The notes: a model not told the origin generated them from the letters alone. Counted from the first letter of the stretch, positions 11,304-22,728 are shown. The stretch is DNA of 64,000 bases from Rhinopithecus roxellana (GCF_007565055.1 NC_044559.1:101330759-101394758); one strand, 5' to 3'. Made by a program: numbers and translations.

Positions 11304-12161
11304 ATATTTATGCCAGGATAACCTGCAATAACATAGAAGTGACTAAAAGCCATATAAATGTGTCCCTTTTAAACCATACTAAGTCTATCCCCCATTGCAC
11401 TTTCTCTCAGTCAGATCAAAACAACAAACAAACCTATGGTTGTCCCTGTAACACTTGACAGGAGTGGAATTATAACAAAGGAAAGTTAAGGAGAAAAGAG
11501 TGAGCTTACTTGATTGCAGTTAAAATATCTAGAAATTTCCCTAGGTTTGAATGTTTTAATAAAGTTCAGGCTGATGTCTAAAGCTAGCATCGTCCATGGA
11601 TTTTGGGGTTAAATGCTCCACTCCTAAATTGCAAACTTCATTCAGGAAATCATAAATTGGCTTCATGACCATTTTTGATGAAAAATAAACTGTTTTTTAA
11701 TGTTCTCATCAGATACAATATAATAAAACTTCTTTTGGAAATGGGTCCAATCATTTTCCCAGGTATCTCTCTCTCTCATTGTAACATAGACAGTCTAGAA
11801 AATAGCAGTTATATTGAATTTTGTGATCATCCCCAGAAGCTAGGACAGTGCACCAAGGTGCCTAAGGTACATTGTCTATTGGCACCTAAAAGTTTCAAAG
11901 CAGGCACATTAGCTAAACTATGAAACTTTGGATTTTTAAACACTTAAGAGTACTGTGAAATGGAAGAAGAGTTGAGATTATGCAGGTAGGTTAGAAACTG
12001 GGTGGGATTAATCTGGGAGGGCTCCTTAGGGGAGATGTGTAATTTGGGGTACTATAGGACAGTGGTTAAGCTCCATGGAGGCAGGGACTTTGTTTTGTTC
12101 ATTGCCATCTTCAGTGCCCACAGTACTGAAGTACACACCAAGTGCTCAATTCACATTTTTG
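11304..12161. other. Unique DNA, nothing recognised
   Basis: No repeat or coding frame is secure. Short open frames at 11675-11923 and 12002-12250 have no protein-like pattern; the latter runs into the purine tract. Confidence 0.4.
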
Positions 12162-12482
12162 GTTTGGATGGAAGGAAGGAAGAAGGGGAGACAGGAAGGA
12201 GGGAAGCAGGAGAGAAGGAAGGAAGAAGGAGGGGAAGAAAGGAAGAATAGAAGTATGGAAAAAGGAGAGAAGGAAGGAGGAAAATAGGAAAGGAAGGGAG
12301 GGAGAGAGGAGAGAAGGAGGGAAAAGGGAGAAACGGAGGGAGAGAGAGGAAAGAAAAAGAAAGAGGAAGGAAGGAAGGAGAGAAGGACAGAAGGAAAGAA
12401 GGGAGAAAGGAAGGGAGGGAGGGAACTGGTTGGATGGAAGAAGGATGGGTGGCAGGAGGGAGGAAAGGAGGAAGAAAGGGAG
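12162..12482. repeat. GGAA/GGGA-rich polypurine tract (~320 bp)
   Basis: The plus strand is almost entirely purine, built of GGAA, GGGA and GAGA words, with at most three or four consecutive GGAA units. Such strand-asymmetric tracts can form triplex DNA. GGAA arrays are also the sequence type bound by EWSR1-FLI1 fusions. Confidence 0.93.
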
Positions 12483-12514
12483 GAGCGAAGGCAGGCCTTT
12501 GTACTAGGTAAGTG

Positions 12515-12655
12515 TGTTTCAGGTTCCTCACCTGTAAAATAAGGTTAAAATAGTCCCTCCCTCATAAAGTTGCAGTGAGGATTAAATGAGCTAATATACA
12601 CAAATAATTTATAAGAAGGTCTGGTACTCAATGACTTAGTTATTACAGTGAATAT
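12515..12655 (+). mobile_element. MIR fragment
   Basis: Text CCTCACCTGTAAAATAAGG, TGCAGTGAGGATTAAATGAG and 'aggtctggtactcaatgac' follow the 3' part of MIR. Confidence 0.8.
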
Positions 12656-12659
12656 TTGC

Positions 12660-14040
12660 CCTTCACTTAGTTCCATGGGGCTGTCATTCATAGCATCCAA
12701 CAAGAGAGGATATTGTTACTGATTGGCACAGAGAGAAGGAAGCTGAATTAAGAATAATAGGAAATCTGCCAAGGGGCCTGAAACCTCTATTCTGAAAATT
12801 CATGAGAATTGGAAGATCTGGAATTTGATCTGCAGGCAGGAATGAAAAGAAGAGGGTGCCCTGCGATGTAGCAGGAAGACCCATCTCAAGCCTCAACAGG
12901 GTAAACGCAATCAATAACATCCTGTCAGGAACTTTTTGTGGTCTCATGTAAATTTAGGCTACCGAATAAAAGATAAAAACTGTCATTTCCTCTCTCATCA
13001 TGTAGCGTGATGATTTATCTATTCCTTTGAAAGAACCAAACGAAACCAACTATTTCTTAAACGTTCCTGGTTATATGTGTCCATTGTGAAATATAAGAGA
13101 AGAACAGTGCAACATGGTGAGATGTTTTAAGACATTTGCAGAGCGGAACGCTAGAAAAAAATGAGGAATAATTAACTCAAGATGATGGGTAAGTCATTAT
13201 AATTATTCCTAAGGCAGGCTAGAGGGAAAAAGTGTCATGGGTTGTTTAATCAACCCTGAACTGCGGGGGTGACTACTTATAACTTAGGTGTTTTCCAATT
13301 AGTTAATACCAAACATTAATAAATGGCCAGCTGCATTTGTAACACAATGCTTCTGTATACTTAGAGAGAGTTAGTGTAGCATCCTCTCAAAACTTTAAAC
13401 TTGACTTGCGATGCTCTTAGAAAACTCTACTTCTCAAAAGTTGTTGTATCTTGTTCATTTATCAAACCCATGATCTTCAAAGGCGTTTAGGCTCACAAAG
13501 GCAATGTGAAAAATCACTATGGCAGGAACTGAGGGCTATTTTCATATATAGGCAAGTCATTGTGCTCAATAAATCCTTTAAAATGGGGACAAGGTTGAGG
13601 TCCAGACTTGTGAACTGTGTTCCACATAAAAGACTAATTCACAACTTGTCTCCTACCATTTGCAAACTGATCTTGGCTCTGAAGGGGAGGGAGTGTCATA
13701 TTCAACACTATCCACATTGAAAGCTCCTGGTTAAAAGGATGTACAGCAGAGAGGTTGGTGTTTCAGATGATGTTGTGGAGAATTGTAAAAACAAACATCC
13801 TGCAGAATTACGAGGAGCAATGGCTTCCTCACTTGGGCTCAGCCTGAAGGCTCATCTCATCCCAAGGTCAGAACAAAGGCTGACTCTGTCTAGCACAGAC
13901 CGTTAAGACCTAAGTCCTCCAGAACACATACACAGTCTTACTGTGACCAAGTGGAAGGGAAAGATCGATTTTGTTCATCCTACACCTCAGCCAATCTCTG
14001 AAAAATCTATACTTTGGCTCATTTGTATCAGCAATACTAA
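12660..14040. other. Unique DNA, nothing recognised
   Basis: The sequence is free of recognised repeats. A minus-strand frame at 12684-12947 and a plus-strand frame at 13451-13720 are not protein-like by eye. Confidence 0.4.
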
Positions 14041-14041
14041 G

Positions 14042-14067
14042 TCCTCTTTTCTTTTTCTTTTTCTTTC

Positions 14068-14103
<36 letters not shown>

Positions 14104-14113
14104 TTTTTTTTTT
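14042..14113. repeat. CTTT/poly-T tract (tail of the adjoining Alu)
   Basis: CTTTT units pass into about 26 consecutive T, the reverse of an Alu poly(A) tail that has expanded into a CTTT microsatellite. Confidence 0.9.
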
Positions 14114-14272
14114 GAGACATGGTCTCACTCTGTCACCCAGGCTGGAGTGCTGTGGCGCGATCTTGGCTCACTGCAACCTCCACCTCCCAGGTTCAAGTGA
14201 CTTTCGTTCTTCAACCTCCTGAGTAGCTGGGATTATAGGTATGCACCCCCATGCATGGCTAATTCCTATTTT
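14114..14272 (-). mobile_element. Alu, truncated (3' part only)
   Basis: Reverse Alu text starts GAGACATGGTCTCACTCTG and continues through GCTCACTGCAACCTCC to GCATGGCTAATTCC. The left arm is missing, so the copy is 5'-truncated at about 14272. Confidence 0.92.
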
Positions 14273-14409
14273 CAAAGGCATCTTTCTGGAGTAGCTGGGT
14301 ATTATTTTAGAAAAATCTTCACTTGTTTATCAGATGGGTCAATATTCATTAAAGATCAAAGTAAACTCATATCCACTTAAACCCCATTAACTAACAAGGA
14401 TGGGGTATA

Positions 14410-14640
14410 GAGAAAAGAACTTGAGTCATGAAGTCAGATAGACCTTCAGTAAGATCTCAACTTATTAGCAACAGGATCTGGAATAAATGCCTTGACTTCT
14501 GAGAATCTGAGTTTCTTCAGCTATAAATGGGACTGAGAAGCCTCACCTTAAAAGGTAATTGTGAGAAACAATACATATCAAGGGTTTGGCACAGTTTCAA
14601 AAAATAGTAGGGGCACGACAGATACTCTTATGCTATTATT
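14410..14640 (+). mobile_element. MIR
   Basis: MIR order is visible: 'gaacttgagtcatgaagtcag', 'cttgacttctgagaatctgag', TTTCTTCAGCTATAAATGGGA, and a 3' end near TTTGGCACAG. Confidence 0.75.
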
Positions 14641-14867
14641 ATTATGATCAACATGAAGATTTCATAATTCAACCAAGAAACATTAGTAGATCTAAACTCC
14701 ACTCTTGAAGACCCAAAACTTAGCTGTATGACTGAGATCAATCAAGTTCAGTTTCTGCCCCTTGAAATGAAAATTGTAGTTGCAATCGCCATATAGCATA
14801 TACTCTGAATGGTGAAACACAAAAACATAAACGTTTTTACAATTAAAAGCACTCTGTGGAGTGTTTT

Positions 14868-15465
14868 TTAAAAATTTAATTTAATTTTATTTATTTTAAG
14901 TTCTGGAGTATGTGTGCAGGACGTGCAGATTTGTTACACAGGTCAACATAAGCCATGGTGATTTGTGGCACCTATCAACCCATAACCTAGGTATTAAGCC
15001 CTGTATGCATTAGCTCTTTATCCTGATGCTTTCCCTCCCCAAACCCCCACCCTGAGGGGCCCTGGTATATGTAGTTCCCCTCCTTGTGTCATGTGTTCTC
15101 ATAGTTCAGCTCCCGCTTATGAATGAGGACATGTGGTGTTTGGTTTTCTGTTCCTGCATTAGTTTGCTGAGGATAATGACGTCCAGCTCCATCCATGTGC
15201 CTGCAAAGAATATGATATCATTCCTTTTTTATGGCTACATAGTAGTCCATGGTGTATATGTACCACATTTTCTTTATCCAGTCTATCATTGATAGGCATT
15301 TGGGTTGATTCCATTTCTTTGCTATTGTGAATAGTGCTGCAATAAACATACATGTGCATATCATATATCTTTATAACAGAATGATTTATATTCTTCTGGG
15401 TATATACCCAGTAATGGGATTGCTGGGTCAAATAGTATTTCAGGTTCTAGATCCTTGAGGAATCT
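14868..15465 (-). mobile_element. L1 (primate lineage, PB/PA-like), 5'-truncated 3' end
   Basis: Reverse L1 3'-end text begins after an A/T-rich tail at 14868 (GTTCTGGAGTATGTGTGCAGG, then TTGTTACACAGGTCAACAT), covers the 3' UTR and the ORF2 carboxyl end (TATACCCAGTAATGGGATTG) and stops at GAGGAATC near 15465. About 600 bp remain. Confidence 0.92.
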
Positions 15466-15469
15466 AATA

Positions 15470-16105
15470 TTGTTATCATTGCTGGTACTGTTAGAATGGT
15501 CAAATACCCTCTGAGTTTGTGTTTTTGCTGCTTTTTCTGTCCTGTTTTCAGCCAAATGCAGCAGTCTTAGATTCCATCAGCTAGAGACTACCAGTGTCGT
15601 GGGGGCAAGACCAAACCACTTTCGCTCCTCATTTGGTTAAAACATGGTATTTTTTCCAAGGTATGATTTGGCACTTCTCAAAAGAATGCGGTAGGTGCTC
15701 TCGAGTGAAAAGTCTGAAGCAATTTCTCCCCCTGGAAATGTCCAAGAGAAGTCATCACCTACTGAGCTGAGCCCAGTTGTCAGGGATGCCTTCCTTCAGC
15801 ACCCATGTGGTCCTTCCCTTGTCAGTACTCCCTGAGCTTGCCTGTTGCCCTTTCTCCTGTTTCTGAGCCTTCTGGATGTGTCTTGTCTCCAGTACTCTTC
15901 TTGAGGCCAGGGTGTGTATTTTAATGTTCCTTGAATCTTCTGTGTTACTTCCCACTCCTCTTTATGTGCTATTCTAACCTGTGATAAAGGCTTCTTTTTA
16001 TCTACTCATCACCTGTCTAAACTTAGCAAAAGAATTGTCCAGCAAAATAATGGAGGAGCCTGAGTTCCTCCACCTGTTGAGAAGAATAACAACACTTCCT
16101 AATGA
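15470..16105. other. Unique DNA, nothing recognised
   Basis: No repeat or gene is secure between the L1 break and the next MIR. Confidence 0.4.
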
Positions 16106-16109
16106 TGAA

Positions 16110-16385
16110 AATAATGGCAATTATAATAACACTTACTGAAAATTTACAATATCCCAGGCATTATACTAAGTGCTTTACTAACATGACTTCATTTCATCCT
16201 CCCAGCAACCTCACGAAGTAGCTCTTGTTACCTCTCATTTTTAGAGAAAGAAACAGAATCACAGAATAAAATAACTTACCCAAGCAATCAAGTTGTCTGT
16301 CTGTTTGTGAATATGGAGCCATGATCCTGACCCAAGGCCATACCACCTCAGTATCGATAACCCTCTGGGTTTTACTGCACCAAAC
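16110..16385 (-). mobile_element. MIR (long copy)
   Basis: Reverse MIR text runs from 'cccaggcattatactaagtgc' through CATCCTCCCAGCAACCTCACG and 'gagaaagaaacagaatcacag' to the CAAGCAATCAAGTTG equivalent of the conserved 'cacagctagtaagtgg'. Confidence 0.75.
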
Positions 16386-16389
16386 CAAA

Positions 16390-18190
16390 GCTTTAAAATT
16401 TACTTTGGAACATCAAAGTCCTTGCATATAAACCTATTGCTAATTGGGAGATTTTGATTTGTGGATTTGTATATACATCTAATTAACCTTTCACATTTTG
16501 TGAACCAAACCCATCTGTAACATGCATTGCCTTTTAAAGAATGAAACTGCCCTAATTCATAAATATCCTGTTTCTTCAAATTGTACCTAGGACAGGGATT
16601 GCTTCCTTTTGACAGGGTCGACTTATCCATTAGGTATGGCAGATGCAGTGCTCACATCCCACAACACTTTTACAGTGCCCATGAAAAGTGTTTTAATTTC
16701 TTTTAAAAGAAAAAGAAAAAAATGAGCTTTCAGGTGGAAGGAAATATTGTGGTATAACACGAACACATTTGTCTATATACCAATGTAGCCATAAAATAGA
16801 ATTACGTGTTTATTTATCTTTATGAAGAAGAAGATCTACCATGGCAAAAGTGCCTAGGACCCCTGAAGTCCTAGTGCAGCTCAGCCTGTTGCCCGTGCGG
16901 GGTTTACCAGATCTCTGTGTGCTGCTGGTGGAACTTCTCATAACACCTTCCTTTGTGCCGCCACTACCATATTTCTGTTGCTTTGTGACATCAGGCTCTT
17001 CCATGTGGATTTCAAGTCCAACAGGGAGGCCTGGCTGGTAAAAATCATGACAGCTGCTTTTTAGCATAAATAGCACGGAGTGGAACCCTGGCGTTAAAGG
17101 GGTAGGTTTCCTTCTCCCTTTCTGCGTGATGAGGCAACGTGGCTGGATGGGGCATCTAGACCACTCACCACATGAGGGTTTTCTGGCCACAGATAGTCTT
17201 GCTACAGGAAAATAGGCCACAGCAAAAGGATATTTCAGAGAGAACATTTTTGAAATGGCAAGAAAAAAACATCTTAGCTGCTTAGCAAGAATGCTCTTAA
17301 GTTAGGATTCTAAGAAATGCACCTGTCACCACCAATAATAATGACAGGCTCCCAGAAAGCCTGGAGGCCAAGGTCCTAGAAGGGAAGACTGTCCCCACAT
17401 GGAGCCTGCTTTGTGCCACTTCCTTCCCCTCCTCATGCCTGTAATCTTGAGCTCTTTTTAGCAAGCTCAGATCCCAAATGTCTACCCAAAATACTTACAA
17501 AGCTTGAGGCAAGTCTTGGGTTAACATGAGGACTCAGTGAGGGGATCAGTGTCATCTTGACCCCAGCTGGGCTGGGAACTCACTGAGAGCTGTGGACTTT
17601 AACTTTTGTTTCATCTGAACTTCAGCGACCTTTATCCCCAAGTCTGGCCTGTGTGTAATGAATACGAAGCCTTCCTTTCAGCCTCTTGGTTTAAAGAAAG
17701 AGGAAGGAAACAGTCCATTGTTTTTCTTACATTGCAGTTTCCTAGTGTAAGATGGAAAATTAAGGATGGCCAGTGAAAGCGGCAGGCATCGCTATAGAAG
17801 GACATCCGGTGAGACCCAGGCCTGCACCAGACGGGCATCTGTTGACCGTGGGGCAATGGGGGACGGGAACGAAAACAAGCTGAAGCAAGTTTCCTTAGCA
17901 AACAGACCTGAATACTCACTATGGCCAACTCTTTCCTCCAAAACCTAATGTACAGCCTGTCTATCCTGTGTCTGGAACCCAGGAAAAGTAAACCTCCTTA
18001 GATATACAAAAGTGGGAAAATATACCAGAGCGGCAGTTTCCTCCAGCTCCAAGAGAGATTTTGTTGTACCCAGAAGGCTAAAAGGGACAACAGTAACAAC
18101 AACAAAACATTTTTAATATTCTGTTCTGTTCATCCACTAACGTGGTCACAAATAGCTCTCAAGTTTGTCCAGCACAATTTGACCTTCATA
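16390..18190. other. Mostly unclassified; GC-richer block at 16810-17250
   Basis: 16810-17250 carries the longest unassigned open frame of the area (145 codons, minus strand, 16810-17247) overlapped by a plus-strand frame. The residues (many Arg, Ser, Thr, Pro) do not resemble a known protein. The block may be an old retroelement or a chance frame. The remainder is unremarkable, with a (CAA)n-like word near 18090-18105. Confidence 0.3.
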
Positions 18191-18438
18191 ATTATGTGGG
18201 TGATTATGGGGCCCTATTAGAGCTTTCAAAGCACTTTGTACGTAAGGGGCCTTTAAACATTTTACTATAATAAAAACAACCTCATAAAAATCCCACACAT
18301 TTCACATAGGCCTTTGATAACCCATCACACAATAATGACCTTGAGTAACTAACAGCCTGTACTACATTCAAAAAGGTAGCTTAGAGGTAAAAGGTTTTGT
18401 CTCTTATTATCTCTGTCTAGAGTCACCCAGGGGCTTAG

Positions 18439-18464
18439 GAAAAAAAAAAAAAAAAAAAAAAAAA
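18439..18464. repeat. Poly-A tract (25-26 A)
   Basis: An isolated homopolymer with no recognisable Alu or L1 body in front of it. Confidence 0.95.
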
Positions 18465-18599
18465 CCATACTAGCTTTGCCTTTAGATGAGCAAATTCCAT
18501 GAGTCATCAGAAACAACCTCTTTCTTCTCTGGCTGCTTCTTCTTGCAGGCACGTTTGTCAGAATGGAAGCAAAGGACTAGGGCACAGGTGATTTGGGCC

Positions 18600-18735
18600 C
18601 CAACCCCAGTCTAGTAACCACCTGTCTGTGGAGTCCGAGGTCCCTTCCTCTCTCTGTGCCTTCGTTTCTCTTCTGTAAGGCCAGAGGGTTGGCCTAGAAT
18701 CAGTGGAGTTCTGTGCCAGCACTCTAGGGCCTTCA
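18600..18735 (+). mobile_element. MIR/MIR3-like fragment
   Basis: TCTCTGTGCCTTCGTTTCTC, TTCTGTAAGGCCAGAGGGTTGG and the following 'gccagcactct' resemble the MIR3 variant whose end reads 'ggttggactagatgatctc'. Diverged. Confidence 0.5.
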
Positions 18736-18779
18736 GGTTGGGGAAAACAAAGCAGGGAGGTGCTACCCACCTCCTCTCA

Positions 18780-18910
18780 ATCAAAGTAGACCCCTTTGTA
18801 TTTTATAGGCAGGTTTATGAATTATGTTTTATTTGGGAAAAAGTTTGAAAGCCATCCCATGAGATGATCTCTCTAGGACACCTTTCAGATTATAAATCTA
18901 TGAGTGCCAG
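18780..18910. mobile_element. L2/MIR3-like 3' end fragment
   Basis: GATGATCTCTCTAGGACACC followed by 'tttcagattataaatctatg' matches the widespread 'gatctctaaggtcccttcc...' ending, with many changes. Confidence 0.4.
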
Positions 18911-19254
18911 CAGCCTCCCTTGTGTGAGCTGCCCTTCAGGTTAAACACTTGCTGGGTGCTTGGAGGGGTCTTTTCTAACCCATCAATATCCATTAATGAA
19001 TGAATAGGGATGATTTTATCCTATTTAGTAGAAAGTCAAGCTCTGAAGAAACAGGATACAGAAGAGGTAAATCTTGATATGGAAATCGAAGGAAAGAAGT
19101 GTGGAAAGATCAGAGGAGCTTGAGTGTACCGTAGGGCCTTGCCTTAGGACAGCAGGCCTCAGTGGGCAGCTCAGCAGATGGTAATGGGCACCCAGGGACC
19201 CCAGAGAGGGCACTGGGCAACAGCCAGAACCACAAGCCTTCAGTGACCACTGGC

Positions 19255-19385
19255 TCTCATACATGCCATCTTAGCCTTTACAAAGGATTAATCATGTCCC
19301 CATTTTCCAACTGCAGGAACTGAGGCTAAATCATGATCCAAGATCATCAGGTAATCAATTCCAGAGTCAGAATCCCAGCACAAGG
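19255..19385 (-). mobile_element. MIR fragment
   Basis: Reverse MIR: CCCCATTTTCCAACTGCAGG, AACTGAGGCTAAATCATG and GATCATCAGGTAATCAATTCC. Confidence 0.65.
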
Positions 19386-19486
19386 GAAGGAAACAGGTGC
19401 CAAAATAGGAGTGGAAAGAGAAGACCAAGTTTTCAGGCCCTTGTTCCGATGTTGTTCCAAATACCTGGTAAGTTCCATGGTCAAGT

Positions 19487-19511
19487 GAGTGAGTGAGTGA
19501 GTCAGTCAGTC
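19487..19511. repeat. Short (GAGT)n/(CAGT)n tandem repeat
   Basis: GTGAGTGAGTGAGTGAGTC followed by AGTCAGTCAG, about six 4-bp units. Confidence 0.8.
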
Positions 19512-19615
19512 AACTAACATTGCTCACATTTATACTGCAGGCTGGTGCTGGGAGAAAGGCAAAGAGGAACAGTTCTTGGCCATTACCTTCCAGGAGCTGA
19601 TGACTAGTATAAATG
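19512..19615. mobile_element. L2/MIR-type fragment
   Basis: The text 'gctggtgctgggagaaaggc' with 'ccaggagctgatgactagta' resembles the L2/MIR-associated consensus 'aggcgctggggatacaa...ggagctcacagtctagt'. Confidence 0.45.
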
Positions 19616-20039
19616 TGAATGAATCCCATTGGGGTAATTTAATGTTAATTAAAACTTCTTTCAAATTTCCTGCATCATAGGCTTACAAACATGGATGGAA
19701 AGTTTTGGTATATTTGCTTTTATACCAGTTACTTAAACAGCCATAACAAACTCTGAGGGAGAAAGTGGGTGTGGGAGAAGGGGAGGAACTCGTGAAGCAG
19801 GAATGGGAAATATAGAAGGCACTTCTATTTTTTCTTTTTAGAGTGATCGCCAATTTCTCTGAGTTTGTATGGCCACACAGTATCTTCAACCAATTCTCAA
19901 TTTCAGTCTTCCCTTTCTATGATTATTCAAAACACTACTGCATTACTTGTTATAAATTACAACTCTCTGTTCCGATGCTTGTCTCTTCCATCAAGAAGTT
20001 CTCTATATCCTAATTCCCCTCTAAAGTCATAAAGCCTCA

Positions 20040-20265
20040 TTAAAAGTAAGCAATAAGCTACCATTTGTAGACTGTGGGCCAGGCTCTTTGCTTTGTGTGA
20101 GTTTCCACACTGACCTTCAAAACAACCCTGTGAGGTGGGCATGCTTGTTACAGACCTGACAAATAAGGAAAATGAGGAGTTTTTAGGGGCCAATACCTTA
20201 CTTAAGCCTCACAGCCAGTAATTAGTGGGAACAGGCAGTTTGCCTTTGGCACCCATTTGCTCATC
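20040..20265 (-). mobile_element. MIR
   Basis: Reverse MIR is clear: CAAAACAACCCTGTGAGGTGG, 'aaataaggaaaatgaggag', then CCTCACAGCCAGTAATTAGTG. Confidence 0.85.
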
Positions 20266-20719
20266 TCACCAGGAGCGTGCTAAGGGACATGCTCCTAAAA
20301 GTGGCTTGGGCATCTTAGACCTCAGCCCCCTATTCACCCACCATGTGGCCTAGGAGCAGAGAGGGGGCCAGATACACAGGGCACTCTGGGGCACAGACAG
20401 ACAGACACAGAACACAGAGGCTGCCCGCCCCTGAGAACAGACTGTGCGGCTGGAGGCACCCAGCCAGAGCTCATTGTCCTGGGGCACTTATGAAAGAAGG
20501 TCTTAAAATAGCATTTGCCTATCTGGAGACACACAGATACCTTGTGTGACTAAGCTCTGGAACTCCACGAATACCAATGAAATCTACACTCTGGAAAATG
20601 CAGGGGAGTCTGGAGGTCCGTGTCCAGGCCTGGCTCTGTCTTCAACAAGCTCCATGACCTTAGCTAATAATAATGGTAGACAGAACCTAGGCAAGGAGTA
20701 TGAACATGGGTGTCCAGTG

Positions 20720-20915
20720 CTGGGCTCAGTGCTTCCCATTCATGCATTTACTCTTTCGCATTTACTTTTGCATTTACTCTTCCCTAAAGCCACACAAAAA
20801 ATAGGCATTGTTATTATCCTGCAATTCAGAGATGGCAAGTGACAAGTAAGTGACTTGTCTATCTATTACACACACAGGAAGCAGCAAAGTCAGGATTTAT
20901 TCCAGGCATTTCCTT
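20720..20915 (-). mobile_element. MIR
   Basis: Reverse MIR: ATTGTTATTATCCTGCAATTC, AAGTGACAAGTAAGTGACTTG, 'aagcagcaaagtcaggattt'. It abuts a MIR3-like piece in the other orientation. Confidence 0.7.
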
Positions 20916-20917
20916 TT

Positions 20918-21022
20918 GCTGGGCCTCAGTTTATCCATCTATGCAATAAGAAGTCTGGATCATCTCAGAAATCTATTTTTAAAAAATCTATTTCAGCTCT
21001 AAAATCTCAGCTCCTTCATTCT
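20918..21022 (+). mobile_element. MIR3-like fragment
   Basis: TGGGCCTCAGTTTATCCATC, then 'aataagaagtctggatcatct' and TTTCAGCTCTAAAATCTC, as in MIR3 3' ends. Confidence 0.6.
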
Positions 21023-21024
21023 GT

Positions 21025-21455
21025 TGCAAAGTTCTGTTTGCACAGGCACAAATAGCCAGAGAAAGTGAGATATTTAATCTTCATCATCACGAGTTTGCAG
21101 AAAACCATTGTACCACTCTCCCCTTTGCCTAACTTTGTTAGAACTGGTCAGAATGGACCAAACTCTAAGCAACATAGCTCTTTTTTTCCTGAAATTTCTA
21201 AACATTAGAGAGCACTTGGCAAATTCACTATGAGATTAATCCCAATGGCAGAGGCGATAATGAGAAAAAGATTGATGTTAAACATATCTCCTTTTCTTAT
21301 AACAAAATAATGTGACTCTTGCCTCATCCTGGTGGGTTGGCGAATGATTTATATGAGGAAGTGGTTTGAAATTAAGACCAACTTCATCTTCTTTCCACAG
21401 TGCTGAGGTTAACACTGCCTCTGGCTCAAGTTCTAAATGAATTCACAATTTTATT
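21025..21455. other. Unique DNA, nothing recognised
   Basis: No repeat or gene identified. Confidence 0.4.
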
Positions 21456-21510
21456 TATTTATTTATTTGTTATTGTTATTATTATTATTATTATTACTAT
21501 TATTATTTTG
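21456..21510. repeat. (TTTA)n-(TTA)n tail microsatellite
   Basis: TTTA units change to ATT/TTA units immediately before a reverse Alu fragment; it is the expanded poly(A) tail of that Alu. Confidence 0.85.
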
Positions 21511-21568
21511 AGATGGCATCTCGCTCTGTTGCCCAGGTTGGAGTGCAGTGGCACAATCTCAGCTCATT
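21511..21568 (-). mobile_element. Alu remnant (last ~58 bp)
   Basis: GAGATGGCATCTCGCTCTG, TTGCCCAGGTTGGAGTGCAG and CAATCTCAGCTCATTGC, then an abrupt break. It is a strongly 5'-truncated insertion. Confidence 0.88.
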
Positions 21569-21569
21569 G

Positions 21570-21715
21570 CCCAGATTACCTAGAAACTTGCTAAAAATGC
21601 TGAGTTCTGGGCCTATCCCCTGAGAATGATTTTGCAGGCTGGGATGGAGCCCCAGCAACTGCCTTCTTAACCCCTCTCCTCCACCCTGACCAAGCAAGGC
21701 TGAAACCCATGGTTT
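21570..21715. mobile_element. MER5-like hAT-Charlie relic
   Basis: GAAACTTGCTAAAAATGC, 'gttctgggcctatcccctgag', 'atgattttgcaggctgggatg' recall MER5A ('cttgttaaaaatgca...gggccccacccc...aatctgcatttt') with heavy change. The Alu remnant appears inserted at its edge. Confidence 0.45.
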
Positions 21716-22210
21716 CTGAACCATAGATATGAGAAATGCAGTCTGACTTTCATATTAGACTCACCCTCATTTTCCTCAAGAGATATGGACTATCCTAGCC
21801 ATTTTGGCCAGACACAAATCAGTCAGGTCAGGTTAGATGACTGATTCAATTGTGGTTTGTTTACTTTGTTGGGGAGGTTTTATTGTTTGTTTTTGTCAAT
21901 TCAGATTTTAAAGCTGTTTAATTGTGGCATACAATTGATATTCAATAAACATACTTTCACATCGAACAAAATTGCTGTTTGACTTTTTGGTTATACAATG
22001 AATAGACAGGTTTTTCATTGAATCAACAGACCCTCCTACTTGTTTAGGTCCATTAGTCACTGCCTTCACGCCATTTCACACAACTCCTCAATAGCACTTT
22101 ACCCTATTCCCTCAAAAAAAGTTGAATTTGGAAGTACCACCCTAGGGCAACCATGTAATTTATCATCCAAAACAGGCCACCTGTGGGACTAAAAGGAAGT
22201 GCTATTAATA
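21716..22210. other. Unique DNA, nothing recognised
   Basis: AT-rich, rich in TTTGTTT and AATTG words; no known repeat or frame. Confidence 0.4.
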
Positions 22211-22214
22211 ATTT

Positions 22215-22415
22215 CAGTAGGGGCAGCCATGTACACATGGACATAGAGTGTGGAATGACAGACATTGGAGACTCGGAAGGGCGGGAGGGAGGCCAGGGGA
22301 GAGGGATGGGTACAATGGGTATCACAATTATTCAGGCGATACATACACCTAAAAGCCAGACTTCACCACTATGCAATATATCTATGTAACAAAATTGCAC
22401 TTGTAACCCTTAATT
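22215..22415 (+). mobile_element. L1M (MA/MB-type) 3' end, split by an Alu
   Basis: CTAAAAGCCAGACTTCACC and CAATATATCTATGTAAC are diagnostic of L1MA/MB 3' UTR ends. The last bases of the tail reappear after the Alu (22729-22775), so the Alu jumped into this older L1. Confidence 0.85.
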
Positions 22416-22444
22416 TTAATTAATTAATTATTTATTTATTTATT

Positions 22445-22728
22445 GAGACAGAGTCTGGCTCCATTGCCCAGGCTGGAGTGAAGTGGCATGATCTTGGCTC
22501 ACTGCAACCTCTACCTTCCCAGGTTCAAGTGATTCTCCTGCCTTGGCCTCCAGAGTAGCTGGAACTACAGGCACCCACCATCACGCCCAGCTAATTTTTC
22601 TATTTTTAGTAGAGACGGGGTTTCGCTTTGTGGGCCAGGCTGATCTCAAACTCCTGGCGTCAAGTGATTGGCCCGCCTTGACCTCCCGAAGTGCTGAGAT
22701 TACAGGCATGAGCCACTGTGCCCTGCCT
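22445..22728 (-). mobile_element. AluS inserted in the L1M tail
   Basis: A full-length reverse Alu (GAGACAGAGTCTGGCTCC to GTGAGCC-equivalent ATGAGCCACTGTGCCC). A CCCTTAA-type duplicated target flanks it: ACCCTTAATTTT before and CCCCTTAAATTT after. The tail before it has decayed into TTTA/TTAA units. Confidence 0.93.

Noticed and set aside
11112..11321. 69-codon frame
   Set aside because: Falls inside the MST-type LTR, which has no coding capacity.
12142..12531. Lys/Glu/Arg-rich frame (121 codons) and Ser/Leu/Phe/Pro-rich antisense frame (126 codons)
   Set aside because: Both arise from the polypurine tract; a tract without stops is open in several frames.
15086..15431. Frames with protein-like text on both strands
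   Set aside because: They are the 3' end of L1 ORF2 and its antisense in a truncated L1.
18439..18464. Processed pseudogene tail
   Set aside because: No mRNA-like or repeat body precedes the A run on the plus strand, and no target duplication was found.
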